Positions 36,918-45,281 of a DNA stretch of 64,000 bases are shown one piece after another. The stretch comes from Emticicia fluvialis (GTDB taxonomy: Bacteria; Bacteroidota; Bacteroidia; Cytophagales; Spirosomataceae): contig NZ_JANUSD010000001.1 of the NCBI RefSeq assembly GCF_024793945.1, forward strand, positions 62,001 through 126,000. The letters run 5' to 3'. The notes under the pieces are model-generated. The model was not told the origin of the DNA. It ran no database searches and was given only the letters and a program-made list of their open reading frames with translations. The position numbers were made by a program, and so were the translations under genes. How positions within the stretch are numbered: the stretch's first letter is position 1; every line of letters starts with the position of its first letter.

Positions 36918-37828
36918 AAATAACTTTACACAACGGCGCAAATGCAGATACGCTTTCTTTTGCAAGAATTTGGATATTTTTTATCTGGTTTATATGGGTT
37001 TCTACAGATAGCAGCTATCTGGTTGCCAATGCAGAACACAGCATTTTCTTTAAGCATGGCCTGATGAATATTTTAAGTGATGATTTTCTGAGGGCTATAT
37101 CTCCGGGTGTAATGCTCACAGTTAAATGCGTAACCCTGTATTTTATAGTTGCAGTTATTTTTGGAATTGGAAGGTCTAAATGGAACATTTTTATTGCAGC
37201 TGTATTGCTGACATTTTATATGGGCTATATTCGCGGATGGGGCAATCATGTCAATCACCGGGAGCTTACCTTGCTATATTGTACTTATTTATTGTTGCTT
37301 TTACCATGTTATGATACCGCAAATAGCAAAAGCGACAAGCCTCAGTCGGTTTACCAGGCTGGAATGCTCGCTTTGGGAATTATAATCACTTTTGATTACG
37401 CGGTTATCGGAATTGCCAGAGTTGCCAAGGGCTTCCCAATCACGTTTCATCCTGATATTATGCGCCAATGGATAGTTTTTCATGCCTATAACCCTAGCGA
37501 ATGGGGATTTGAATATGGTAAAATGGTATTAGATTATCCATGGCTGAATTATTTAGTTGCGCCAATGCTGCCGGTTTCAACTGTTCTTGAAATCATTGCT
37601 CCTTTTGCTTTATTTACAAGTAAAAAGCTACGACTTGGGCTTGTAGTCTTACTTTTCCTGTTTCATTTAGGTATATATCTGCTAATGAATATTCTTTTTC
37701 TTGAAAACATGCTTTTACTTTTTGTATTATTGGATTATACCTCAATGATAGAGAATATTAAAAGTAAAGTAGCAGGAGCAAAATCAGGTTTTGAAAATTT
37801 AATAAACAGGATTTCGCAAAATGGGTAA
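36914..37828 (+). CDS. HTTM-like (vitamin K-dependent gamma-carboxylase-related) membrane protein
   Basis: This 304-residue protein has about six to eight spans. The pattern of an N-terminal SFARIWIFFIWFIW helix, GNHVNHRELTLLYCTYLLLLL, then a long amphipathic part (FHPDIMRQWIVFHAYNP) and HLGIYLLMNILFLENMLLLFVLLDY resembles HTTM-domain proteins, the family that includes vitamin K-dependent carboxylase. Bacterial HTTM proteins are mostly uncharacterised and the assignment rests on the look of the helices. It overlaps its upstream neighbour by four bases and the FAD enzyme downstream by eight, pointing to a shared membrane redox or modification task. Confidence 0.6.
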   Translation: MKITLHNGANADTLSFARIWIFFIWFIWVSTDSSYLVANAEHSIFFKHGLMNILSDDFLRAISPGVMLTVKCVTLYFIVAVIFGIGRSKWNIFIAAVLLTFYMGYIRGWGNHVNHRELTLLYCTYLLLLLPCYDTANSKSDKPQSVYQAGMLALGIIITFDYAVIGIARVAKGFPITFHPDIMRQWIVFHAYNPSEWGFEYGKMVLDYPWLNYLVAPMLPVSTVLEIIAPFALFTSKKLRLGLVVLLFLFHLGIYLLMNILFLENMLLLFVLLDYTSMIENIKSKVAGAKSGFENLINRISQNG

Positions 37829-39242
37829 TCCGGATGTTGTTGTAATCGGGTCTGGGCCGAACGGTCTGGCGGCCGCTATTGAATTACAAAAAAGTGGTTT
37901 GCAGGTTGTAATAGTTGAGGGGGCTGATACCATTGGAGGTGGAACCCGAACATCTGAACTTACCTTACCAGGTTTTAATCATGATCATTGTTCGGCGGTT
38001 CATCCGATGGGCTTTCTTTCACCTTTTTTTCAGAGTCTGTCATTGCAGGAACATGGCCTTGAGTGGGTATTTCCGAAGGCTTCAATTGCGCATCCGCTTG
38101 ATAATGAACCTGCAGTGATTCAATATCGGTCAATTGAAGATACAAAGCTTTCAATTGGGGGTAAAGATGGAATTAAGTGGGAGAAAACATTAACACCTTT
38201 TGTAAAAAAGGCAGATGTACTTTTTAAAGATATTCTGGGGCCTTTGGGTTGGCCTGATGCGCCATTCACCTTAGCAAATTTTGGCCTAAAAGGAATGCTT
38301 CCTGCCAGTTCTCTTGCCAATAGTTTGTTTAGCCAGACCAGGGCAAAGGCTTTATTTGCAGGTTGCTCAACGCACAGCATATTGCCTTTAGACATGAGCT
38401 TCTCGTCGGCAGTAGGTCTGGTATTTGCCATTTCCGGCCATGTGGTTGATTGGCCCGTTGCAAAAGGAGGCTCAATAGCCATAGCCAATGCATTGGCTTC
38501 TTATTTTATTAAGGCTGGGGGTAAAATTATTACTAACTGCTTTATAAGCAGCATGGAAGATTTACCCAAGGCAGATTACTACTTTTTTGATACCGACCCA
38601 CTTCAGCTTTCAAATATTGCAGAAAAGCAATTGCCGGCCAACTACATAAATAGGTTAAGGAAATTCAATTTTGGCCCTGGGGTATTTAAAATTGATTGGG
38701 CATTACGTTCATCCATCCCCTGGAAAGATGCCAACTGCTTAAAAGCATCGACAGTACATGTTGGCGGAACATTACCGGAAATTGCGCAAAGTGAAAAAGA
38801 TGCCTGGAATGGCAGGCATAGCGAGTCGCCATTTGTTATGGTATGCCAGCAAAGTGAGTTTGATTTCAGCCGGGCCCCGTCAGGTATGCAAACCGGATAT
38901 GCTTATTGCCATGTGCCTAACGGAAGCACAAAAGACATGACACTTGCTATAGAAAAACAGATTGAAAGATTTGCCCCGGGTTTCAAAGACACTATTCTGG
39001 AAAGAAAAACTACCAATACTTCTCAGTTTTATAATTATAACAGGAATTTTTTCGGTGGTACTATTGCCGGAGGGGCAGCAGACCTAACACAATTATTTAC
39101 AAGGCCGGTAGCAAGGCTAAATCCTTATTCAACGCCGAATCCAAAGATTTATATATGCAGCGGTTCTACTCCGCCCGGGGGTGGTGTGCACGGTATGTGC
39201 GGTTACAGAGCAGCCCGATCGTTCATAAAAAGCTTACGCTAA
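37821..39242 (+). CDS. FAD-dependent oxidoreductase of the phytoene desaturase/PYROXD2-like family
   Basis: This 473-residue flavoprotein has an N-terminal dinucleotide fold (VVVIGSGPNGLAAAIELQKSG, then E in VVIVEGAD). The GGGTRTSELTLPGFNHDHCSAVHP segment is typical of the family. The C-terminal FAD contact is YICSGSTPPGGGVHGMCGYRAA. Relatives dehydrogenate or isomerise lipophilic polyenes and other hydrophobic substrates. There are no carotenoid genes nearby. Translational coupling to two membrane proteins suggests a membrane-borne substrate. The substrate is unknown. Confidence 0.85.
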   Translation: MGNPDVVVIGSGPNGLAAAIELQKSGLQVVIVEGADTIGGGTRTSELTLPGFNHDHCSAVHPMGFLSPFFQSLSLQEHGLEWVFPKASIAHPLDNEPAVIQYRSIEDTKLSIGGKDGIKWEKTLTPFVKKADVLFKDILGPLGWPDAPFTLANFGLKGMLPASSLANSLFSQTRAKALFAGCSTHSILPLDMSFSSAVGLVFAISGHVVDWPVAKGGSIAIANALASYFIKAGGKIITNCFISSMEDLPKADYYFFDTDPLQLSNIAEKQLPANYINRLRKFNFGPGVFKIDWALRSSIPWKDANCLKASTVHVGGTLPEIAQSEKDAWNGRHSESPFVMVCQQSEFDFSRAPSGMQTGYAYCHVPNGSTKDMTLAIEKQIERFAPGFKDTILERKTTNTSQFYNYNRNFFGGTIAGGAADLTQLFTRPVARLNPYSTPNPKIYICSGSTPPGGGVHGMCGYRAARSFIKSLR

Positions 39243-39451
39243 TGTCTAAGAAAGGCTTAGCTATTTCATGCCTGTGTATCTTGACTTCAAGCGTAAATAT
39301 ATTGGTAATTGTATAGATAGAACCAGATACTTTACCAGCTGTTTGAGTCTCAATCTTTAGTGGAAATTGTTTTTCAAAGGTTGAAAGTATTACCAAGAGA
39401 CATCCAATAATACTTTAACTTAAATAGATTAAAGACTAACAGCTCGTGAAT

Positions 39452-39497
39452 AAAAAAAAGGTAGTATAGGGCCATCTGGCAGATGCCTATACTACCT
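39452..39497 (-). terminator. Terminator of the DUF892 gene
   Basis: Read on the minus strand, AGGTAGTATAGG pairs exactly with CCTATACTACCT (plus 39459-39470 and 39486-39497). Eight U residues follow (A-run at 39452-39459). It lies just after the ferritin-like gene's stop. Confidence 0.9.
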
Positions 39498-39516
39498 TAA
39501 TCATTTCTAATAAACG

Positions 39517-40056
39517 TTATTCCTGCGCAGCTTCCACATTAATGGTTGCTTCTGCCAGTTCGGTCAGCTTTTTATCGGTCGCACCTTCTTCGTCCAGAAT
39601 CTCCTGTAATAAACCTGCTGCCTCTTCGTATCCTAAAGTCTGGGCAAGGCTTCTCAACCCACCGTAAGAACCTATCTCATAGTGTTCTACTTTCTGGGCT
39701 GCCAGAATTAAACCGCAGTCACGAACGAAAGTGCCCTTTTCAGTTGATTCAATTATTTCTTCCCCTTCTTTAATAAGTCCTTCCATGGCCGGGCAGTGCT
39801 TGGCTTTGGCTTTTTCGCCAATCATTTCAAACACCTGCTCAACTTTGGCAATCTGGCCTTCTGTTTCTGTTAAATGCGTTTCAAAGGCCATTTTCAACTC
39901 TTCAGAAGTGGCGGCTTTAGCCATTTTACCCAGAGCCTTTGTCAGATGTTTCTCTGCCCAGTAAATATCTTTCAGGCCATCTGTAAAAAGCTCTTTCAGC
40001 TTTTCACTTTCCTTTTCAGAAACATCAACACTACGTTTTGATTTTGAATTTTTCAT
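39517..40056 (-). CDS. DUF892 (YciE/YciF-like) ferritin-like protein
   Basis: This 179-residue four-helix protein opens with a Lys/Ser-rich segment and then LFTDGLKDIYWAEKHLTKALGKMAKAATSEELKMAFETHL. The E/H positions and KVEHYEIGSYGGLRSLAQTLG supply the diiron-type ligands of this family. DUF892 proteins are stress-induced in many bacteria and are related to ferritin and Mn-catalase folds. It stands alone with its own terminator and a 450-base upstream gap. Confidence 0.9.
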   Translation of the reverse strand: MKNSKSKRSVDVSEKESEKLKELFTDGLKDIYWAEKHLTKALGKMAKAATSEELKMAFETHLTETEGQIAKVEQVFEMIGEKAKAKHCPAMEGLIKEGEEIIESTEKGTFVRDCGLILAAQKVEHYEIGSYGGLRSLAQTLGYEEAAGLLQEILDEEGATDKKLTELAEATINVEAAQE

Positions 40057-40507
40057 TGTGTAAAAGATTTAGTTGATAATACTGAATAGTATAAGCAAAT
40101 AACCATTCCATAGGTAGAAAGGGCAGGGGAGTACTTTTAAGCTGGCAAAAGATTTCATTAATTGTTCAACTGACGGGTAAGAAAATCACCACAAAACAGA
40201 TAAGCAATCGTTAGGGTAAATTATTGGATATAAAGCGCAGAATAACCCACATGAAAACCTGAGGTTTAATCAATTATTCAAAACGAAAGGAAGTAGCAGT
40301 AAACGTCAATGCGTTTCCATAAATCTGATTCAGAAACAGATTATGAAAAGCCTATGCACCAACGGGGAAACCTGTTTCAGAATCTTCATCCACTCAATTC
40401 AATGAGGCGTCAACAGTAAGCAAGTGCTCAGGCATTTGCTGCCCGAGCCATAAACAAGGCTGATACTCTAAGCTGGTACCAGAAATATAAACAAAATGCT
40501 ATGTGAT
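40057..40507. other. Intergenic region upstream of the DUF892 gene
   Basis: About 450 bases between two minus-strand genes. It must carry the promoter of the ferritin-like gene. A short stem (TCTGATT/AATCTGTTT region near 40320-40345) is seen. No gene and no clear -7 box were found. Confidence 0.4.
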
Positions 40508-41002
40508 TCAGGCTCTTTGAAGCGAGCGTTCTGATAGAAAATACAATTCTCTTTTAGGGGTTATGTATTCTTTCCAATCAATTTTCAGCACCTTATCAAC
40601 CATTTTAAGAAGGTTGCTTACCTCATTGGGTTTAAGCAGGTAAAGGTTGGCGCCGGCGCAATAGGTTTCTTCAATCTCTGCTCCTGAAGAGGAGGTGCTG
40701 AGAATGACGCAGGGAATGGTTTTGTATAAATTGTTGGTTTTTATCATTTTCAGGCACTCTTTGCCACTCATTTTGGGCATGTTAAGGTCCAGGAAAATGA
40801 TGTCTGGTTGGCTTTCGGGGCATTTTAATTTTTCAACGGCAGCCATACCATTATTCACTATTGTGAGTTCTGTGGCAAAAGGTAGTTCAGACAACACATT
40901 GGAAAAAAAGAATTGGTCGTCTTCATCGTCCTCTGCCAAAAGAACCTTAATTGGATTTTGCTGGTCAGTTAAAAGGTTTCTCATCATAGGAAGGCCGTTC
41001 AT
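40508..41002 (-). CDS. Stand-alone CheY-like response regulator
   Basis: This 164-residue protein has a single receiver domain and no output domain. LLAEDDEDDQFFF gives the acidic pocket. IIFLDLNMPKMSG holds the phosphoryl-accepting Asp. ILSTSSSG carries the Thr/Ser switch and YLLKPN the conserved Lys. These Rcp-like regulators work with hybrid or phytochrome-type histidine kinases. No kinase is encoded nearby. Start at the ATG at 41002 gives a short leader, but a start at the later MRNLL is also possible. Confidence 0.9.
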   Translation of the reverse strand: MNGLPMMRNLLTDQQNPIKVLLAEDDEDDQFFFSNVLSELPFATELTIVNNGMAAVEKLKCPESQPDIIFLDLNMPKMSGKECLKMIKTNNLYKTIPCVILSTSSSGAEIEETYCAGANLYLLKPNEVSNLLKMVDKVLKIDWKEYITPKRELYFLSERSLQRA

Positions 41003-41173
41003 TTTCAGGATTCAGGGAAAATTATTTCATTACCGATATATGCATTTATATCAGCAAAGGGGCCATTTGTAACTCTATAGCACTGAAAAAGAGATTTCTT
41101 AATACAGTTCAGATGCCTGGCGGCAGGCAGAAAACTATTGCCACCAGCCGGTTGACAGGGGGATGGTTTGATC

Positions 41174-42058
41174 TCAATGCATCCGGTACTGAGTAGGAGT
41201 TACACCTGTTTTTTGTTTGAAAAAACGGGTAAAGTGCTGCGGATACCTGAACCCCAGCTCATAAGAAATTTCACTGAGCGATTTGCCGTGGTCAAGTATT
41301 CGTTCTTTGGCTACTTCAAGCAGGCGCAACTGAATAAATTCAAGCGCTGTTTTTCCGGTTTCTTTTTTTACCAGGTCTCCAAAGTAATTAGGCGAAAGAT
41401 GGAGCAATTCTGCAAAATGGGCTACAGAAGGCAAGCCTTTGGTTTTCAGTTTTTCGCCTGTCAGGTAGTCGGTCAGTAGCTGCTCAAATTTACCGATAAG
41501 GCCACGATTTACATTTTCACGGGTAATAAACTGCCGGTCATAAAACCTTGCACAATATTTCAGTAGTAATTCAATATTGGCAACGATAAGGGTTCGGCTG
41601 TGTTTATCAAGATTCTGGCTTATCTCAGCCGCTATATTAGCCAGGCAGCCATCTATTAAGGTTCTTTCTTTTTCTGAGACGTGTAATGCCTCGTTTGTTT
41701 GATAGCTAAAAAACGAGTACTGATGCAGGTGCTTTACCAGTGAAGTGCCTCTGATTAAATCCGGATGAAAAATAAGCGCTGTGCCATAAGGCTGGTGCAT
41801 TTCCCCTTCTGGGTCATGGGTAATTACCTGACCCGGGCCAAAAAACACAATGGTTCCGTTGTCATAATCGTAGTACTGATTACCATACCTGATATCGCCG
41901 CATCTGGTTTCTTTGATGATAACGGCATAAAAAGCTAACATAAATCTGGTTTTGGGCAGTAGGGGCGACTTGCTTAGATCAACCACATTAATTAGCGGAT
42001 GCAATATCGGGTTGTTGAACATCCCACTGTATTTCCTGATGGTGTCGTAGATGAGCAT
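41174..42058 (-). CDS. AraC-family transcriptional regulator
   Basis: This 294-residue regulator has an N-terminal cupin-like sensing part (TRCGDIRYGNQYYDYDNGTIVFFGPGQVITH) and a C-terminal pair of helix-turn-helices (SVAHFAELLHLSPNYFGDLVKKETGKTALEFI; LSEISYELGFRYPQHFTRFFKQKTGVTPTQYR). It is divergent from a cyclophilin-like gene 279 bases away and likely regulates it. That pairing of AraC regulators with small oxidoreductases or cyclophilin-like proteins is common in Bacteroidota. Confidence 0.92.
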   Translation of the reverse strand: MLIYDTIRKYSGMFNNPILHPLINVVDLSKSPLLPKTRFMLAFYAVIIKETRCGDIRYGNQYYDYDNGTIVFFGPGQVITHDPEGEMHQPYGTALIFHPDLIRGTSLVKHLHQYSFFSYQTNEALHVSEKERTLIDGCLANIAAEISQNLDKHSRTLIVANIELLLKYCARFYDRQFITRENVNRGLIGKFEQLLTDYLTGEKLKTKGLPSVAHFAELLHLSPNYFGDLVKKETGKTALEFIQLRLLEVAKERILDHGKSLSEISYELGFRYPQHFTRFFKQKTGVTPTQYRMH

Positions 42059-42155
42059 TGGCTGGTCATGTTTTACTAATCAAAAATACCCTGAAATTTC
42101 TAAAAATATATCGCTGCCGTTGAAATTGGTAAGCAATACCGTAAAATGTATAAGA

Positions 42156-42183
42156 TTTGTCTTACACAGGTGTATTAGTTTTG
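42156..42183 (+). promoter_or_regulatory. Candidate promoter for the cyclophilin-like gene
   Basis: TTTG (42156-42159) and TAGTTTTG (42176-42183) match the Bacteroidota consensus with a slightly short 16-base spacer. It points toward the cyclophilin-like gene and lies in the AraC divergent region, about 155 bases before the chosen start. Confidence 0.35.
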
Positions 42184-42337
42184 CGATGCCGGCACGTCTG
42201 GCTAAATGCAATACGAATGATGCGTACTTTCAGACCTGTCCGTGCTTGCCTGTATGGCTGGTTCGGCTTCCTATACAAAAGACGTATCTGTTTATCAGGA
42301 CGTAAAACCTGATAAAATTTATAACTCAACTATAGCC

Positions 42338-42691
42338 ATGAAAACCCAAATAATTATAAAAGCAGGAGGCAGAACTTTCGGTGGCACCTTGGCCGACAGC
42401 CCAACAGCGGGGGCATTCAGAGCCATGCTGCCACTTGAAATAAGTATGACAGAACTGAACGCCAATGAAAAGTTTTACAGGTTGTCAAAGAATCTGCCGG
42501 TTAATCCGGCAGTTCCTCCGATAATCCAAAACGGAGACCTCATGTTGTTCGGGTCAAATACGCTTGTATTATTTTACAAGACATTTTCAACAACATACAG
42601 TTATACCCGGATAGGGCGAATCAATGATGCTTCAGGACTTGCGGAGGTTTTAGGTTCTGATAACAAAACCATCAGGTTTGAACTCCCATAA
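42338..42691 (+). CDS. Cyclophilin-like fold protein
   Basis: This 117-residue protein follows the family pattern of MKTQIIIKAGGRTFGGTLADSP, AFRAMLPLEISM, GDLMLFGSNTLVLFYKTF and YTRIGRINDASGL. These small proteins have a cyclophilin-type beta barrel but usually lack the catalytic residues for prolyl isomerisation. They occur next to AraC regulators and oxidoreductases. I start at the ATG at 42338. A longer frame from 42242 adds 32 residues that do not look like the family. Confidence 0.82.
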   Translation: MKTQIIIKAGGRTFGGTLADSPTAGAFRAMLPLEISMTELNANEKFYRLSKNLPVNPAVPPIIQNGDLMLFGSNTLVLFYKTFSTTYSYTRIGRINDASGLAEVLGSDNKTIRFELP

Positions 42692-43022
42692 GGGTATTAT
42701 TATCCACAGGGCTTATCACAAAGGCTTGATGCTTATTGGTGGCCTGTGTTCTTTTCATGCCGCCTGTGTCTTGCAGGCGGCCACACCTGTACACGAAAAA
42801 TACGGTCGCCATTTATCATCTACTTCTGCATTCAAGCGGCATTCAGGCACATAAAAGCCCACAATTGTTGTTTAGTCAGCGTATCTCGGTCTTGTCTATA
42901 CGTGTTGGCAGGTGCATAGTTGAAATCTATGTTTTCAGCAGGTAATCAGCCTTTCCCCGAATGGCATTTGTTGCAAATTGCCCAAATAATATTTACATTA
43001 AGCCAGTTTTCTTATCAGGCGT
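42692..43022. other. Gap with a GC-rich stem-loop before the Crp/Fnr gene
   Basis: About 330 bases. GCCGCCTG at 42759-42766 pairs with CAGGCGGC at 42774-42781, a stable hairpin without a T-run that may end the cyclophilin-like transcript. A 69-codon frame on the plus strand looks like chance. Confidence 0.4.
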
Positions 43023-43583
43023 ATGAATTTAGCAACTTATCTCAGGTCTCAGTCAATTGAGACAGACTCCATAACCGATTGGCTGAATAACAGCACAAAA
43101 ACCAAGGTTTACCCCAAAGGCCATACGCTGGTAACAGAAGGTGAACATTCTTACCGGGTATTTTATGTAGAAACCGGCCTGATCAGGTCTTATTACATGA
43201 AAGATGATAAAGATGTAACTGAAGATTTCTTTCCGGAACAAAGCGTAACGGCCACGATAGAAAGCGCTCTTTTCGGACGGCCGTCGCGCTACAGCATTGA
43301 AGTGCTTGAAACAAGTACCATTACGACCTGTAATTTTAATGATTTTGCCCGGCTCAGTAGTCAAAACACTGAAATCAATCAGCTTGAAAAACTGGTGTTG
43401 TATAATGTGGTAAAGAAATTATCTGACAACAATTATTATCTGAAGTTTCATTCGGCCAAAGAGCGTTACGAACGAATGATTAAACAATACCCGAACATTT
43501 TATTACGTGCGCCTTTGGGTCATGTGGCCTCTTATCTGGGTATTACCCAACAGACACTAAGCGTAATAAGAGCGCAGCTCTGA
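43023..43583 (+). CDS. Crp/Fnr-family transcriptional regulator
   Basis: This 186-residue regulator has a cyclic-nucleotide-binding-like beta roll (KVYPKGHTLVTEGEHSYRVFYVETGLIRSYYMKDDKDVTEDFFPEQS), a long dimer helix and a C-terminal helix-turn-helix (APLGHVASYLGITQQTLSVIRAQL). This is the short Bacteroidota type, which generally does not bind cAMP. It lies 250 bases before the efflux operon in the same direction and might respond to a stress that the pump relieves. That link is only positional. Confidence 0.9.
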   Translation: MNLATYLRSQSIETDSITDWLNNSTKTKVYPKGHTLVTEGEHSYRVFYVETGLIRSYYMKDDKDVTEDFFPEQSVTATIESALFGRPSRYSIEVLETSTITTCNFNDFARLSSQNTEINQLEKLVLYNVVKKLSDNNYYLKFHSAKERYERMIKQYPNILLRAPLGHVASYLGITQQTLSVIRAQL

Positions 43584-43801
43584 GCGTACGTTGTTCTTAG
43601 TGCTGTTCAATTGGTTTGTTTTTTCTTTGCCGTGATAAACTAACGCCGCAGCGTTGCCAGCTTCTCAACCTTCCGCACCCGGTTTCATAATTTACCCAAG
43701 TATCTAAGCTATATAGTTTGAATGGGTTTTTAAATGCTTTTATTCTTTACTGATGCCTGCATTTTTTAATCTATCTTAAAAATACACAAAAACATACCCT
43801 C

Positions 43802-43809
43802 TACTTTTG
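43802..43809 (+). promoter_or_regulatory. -7 box of the efflux operon promoter
   Basis: TACTTTTG matches TAnnTTTG 23 bases before the first gene of the efflux operon. No convincing TTTG is seen at the expected -33 position. Confidence 0.4.
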
Positions 43810-43832
43810 TGCCATATTAATACATCAAAATA

Positions 43833-44231
43833 ATGGAAACAAATGGCACACATTGGGTAATAGTGGCAGACAATGCCGGAATAGCTTCTGTTTTTCCGAA
43901 TCTGAAAGATATGTTTCATGAAGAAGCTATCTCGTTTATTACGCTGGTTTATTACTCCTGGAACAATGAATTTAGTTTCAGTAAAGAGATTGAAATTTTA
44001 AAGTATCATTATCCGGGTAAGTTTATAGCATTTTATGAGGTTGGATTAGCCGCCAGCGATTTTGAGTTTGACACTACCATCATCGAAAACGTGATTAATG
44101 CCAATACCAGCCGTGAAATCAGGTTTTTGGTTTCAGGCTGCGAAGAGTTTAACCTGGTGATAGAAGAAACCCTGCAATTTCTGGATATCAAAGAAATAGT
44201 CTTCCAAGAACAATTTTTTAAAAATAACTAA
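43833..44231 (+). CDS. Small protein resembling a degenerate ferredoxin-reductase NAD-binding domain
   Basis: This 132-residue protein is an alternating alpha/beta protein. WVIVADNAGIASVFPNLKDM, ISFITLVYYSW and the end FLVSGCEEFNLVIEETLQFLDIKEIVFQEQFF follow the order of the NAD-binding half of FNR-type reductases. In that family the strand ends in G-G-T-G-I, C-G-P and E-x-F. The nucleotide-binding glycines are mostly missing and there is no FAD domain, so it is probably not an active reductase. It is encoded seven bases before the RND adaptor gene and is likely co-transcribed with the pump. The role is unknown. Confidence 0.5.
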   Translation: METNGTHWVIVADNAGIASVFPNLKDMFHEEAISFITLVYYSWNNEFSFSKEIEILKYHYPGKFIAFYEVGLAASDFEFDTTIIENVINANTSREIRFLVSGCEEFNLVIEETLQFLDIKEIVFQEQFFKNN

Positions 44232-44238
44232 TTCTAAA

Positions 44239-45273
44239 ATGAAAAAATCGGGCATTTATATTCTGCTGACGCTGCTTGTAGGTCTGGCAGGATGCAATAC
44301 AAAAAGTACGGAGGCCACCACCGCCACTACCACAGCCGTACCTGTAAGTGTTGAAGAAATATCAACCACGGCCATCAGCAATGATGTTTCTGTAAGTGGG
44401 AATATTGAGGGTAACACTACTGTAAGGCTGGGTTTTATGGTAGGGGGTAAGGTTAATCTGATAACCGCCCGCGAAGGGCAGACCATCAGGAAGGGTCAGC
44501 TACTGGCCAGCCTGGACCCCACCAGTTATACCATAGCCAGACAATTGGCAGAGGTACAGGTAAATGCCGTAACTGATGAATACAACCGTTTGAAAGCCCT
44601 CCATGAGCGTGGAAGCGTAACCGATAGCGATTTTTCGAAAGTTAGTTTTTCATTACAACAGGCCAGGTTACAACTGCAGCTTCAGCAAAAAAATGAGGCA
44701 GACTGCAAACTATACACGCCAATTGGCGGGGTATTGCTCAAGAAAATGAGTGAAACCGGCGAAATGGTGGGTGTTGGTATGCCCGCATTTGTGGTGTCTG
44801 ATATCAGCAAAGTAAAAGTGCTGGCGTATATACCCGAAGGTGAACTGCATTATATCAGAATTGGCCAGCCTGCCAGTATTACCATTTCTGCGCTTGCCAA
44901 AACCTTCAGCGGTAAAGTAATAGAGGTAGGGTCGGCAGCTGACCCGTCGACCAGAGCTTTTACCATTAAAATTGAAGTAAACAACCCGGGGCTTGTTATC
45001 AGGCCGGGTATGATAGCCGAGGCTAAAATTGATGCTGATACCACCACAGAGGCCATTGTGTTAAGCGCTGAGGCCATCAATCATGACATCAATAACCAAA
45101 CCTATGTATATGTGGTAGATAAAGCCCGAAACAAGGCGTACAGACGAGAAGTAAATATTGGCAAAATGATTGAAAACAAAATTGAAATCATCAACGGGCT
45201 GAACAAAGGAGACCTGGTGGTTGTGGCCGGTCAGAATAAAATAACCGATGGCACTGCTGTCATTTATAAATAA
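44239..45273 (+). CDS. RND efflux periplasmic adaptor (membrane fusion lipoprotein)
   Basis: This 344-residue lipoprotein has a signal peptide with lipobox LVGLAGC. It then shows the lipoyl-like halves (GGKVNLITAREGQTIRKGQLLASLDP; CKLYTPIGGVLLKKMSETGEMV), a helical hairpin between them (AEVQVNAVTDEYNRLKALHERG) and beta-barrel and membrane-proximal domains (INGLNKGDLVVVAGQNKITDG). It bridges the RND pump to the TolC-like channel. It has an eight-base gap to the pump gene. Confidence 0.93.
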   Translation: MKKSGIYILLTLLVGLAGCNTKSTEATTATTTAVPVSVEEISTTAISNDVSVSGNIEGNTTVRLGFMVGGKVNLITAREGQTIRKGQLLASLDPTSYTIARQLAEVQVNAVTDEYNRLKALHERGSVTDSDFSKVSFSLQQARLQLQLQQKNEADCKLYTPIGGVLLKKMSETGEMVGVGMPAFVVSDISKVKVLAYIPEGELHYIRIGQPASITISALAKTFSGKVIEVGSAADPSTRAFTIKIEVNNPGLVIRPGMIAEAKIDADTTTEAIVLSAEAINHDINNQTYVYVVDKARNKAYRREVNIGKMIENKIEIINGLNKGDLVVVAGQNKITDGTAVIYK

Positions 45274-45281
45274 TTACCGAC

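Noticed and set aside
42242..42337. N-terminal extension of the cyclophilin-like protein
   Set aside because: The extra 32 residues do not match the family start. The ATG at 42338 gives the normal N-terminus.
42736..42945. 69-codon plus-strand frame before the Crp/Fnr gene
   Set aside because: It spans a GC-rich hairpin, with no protein-like pattern and no promoter or neighbour logic.
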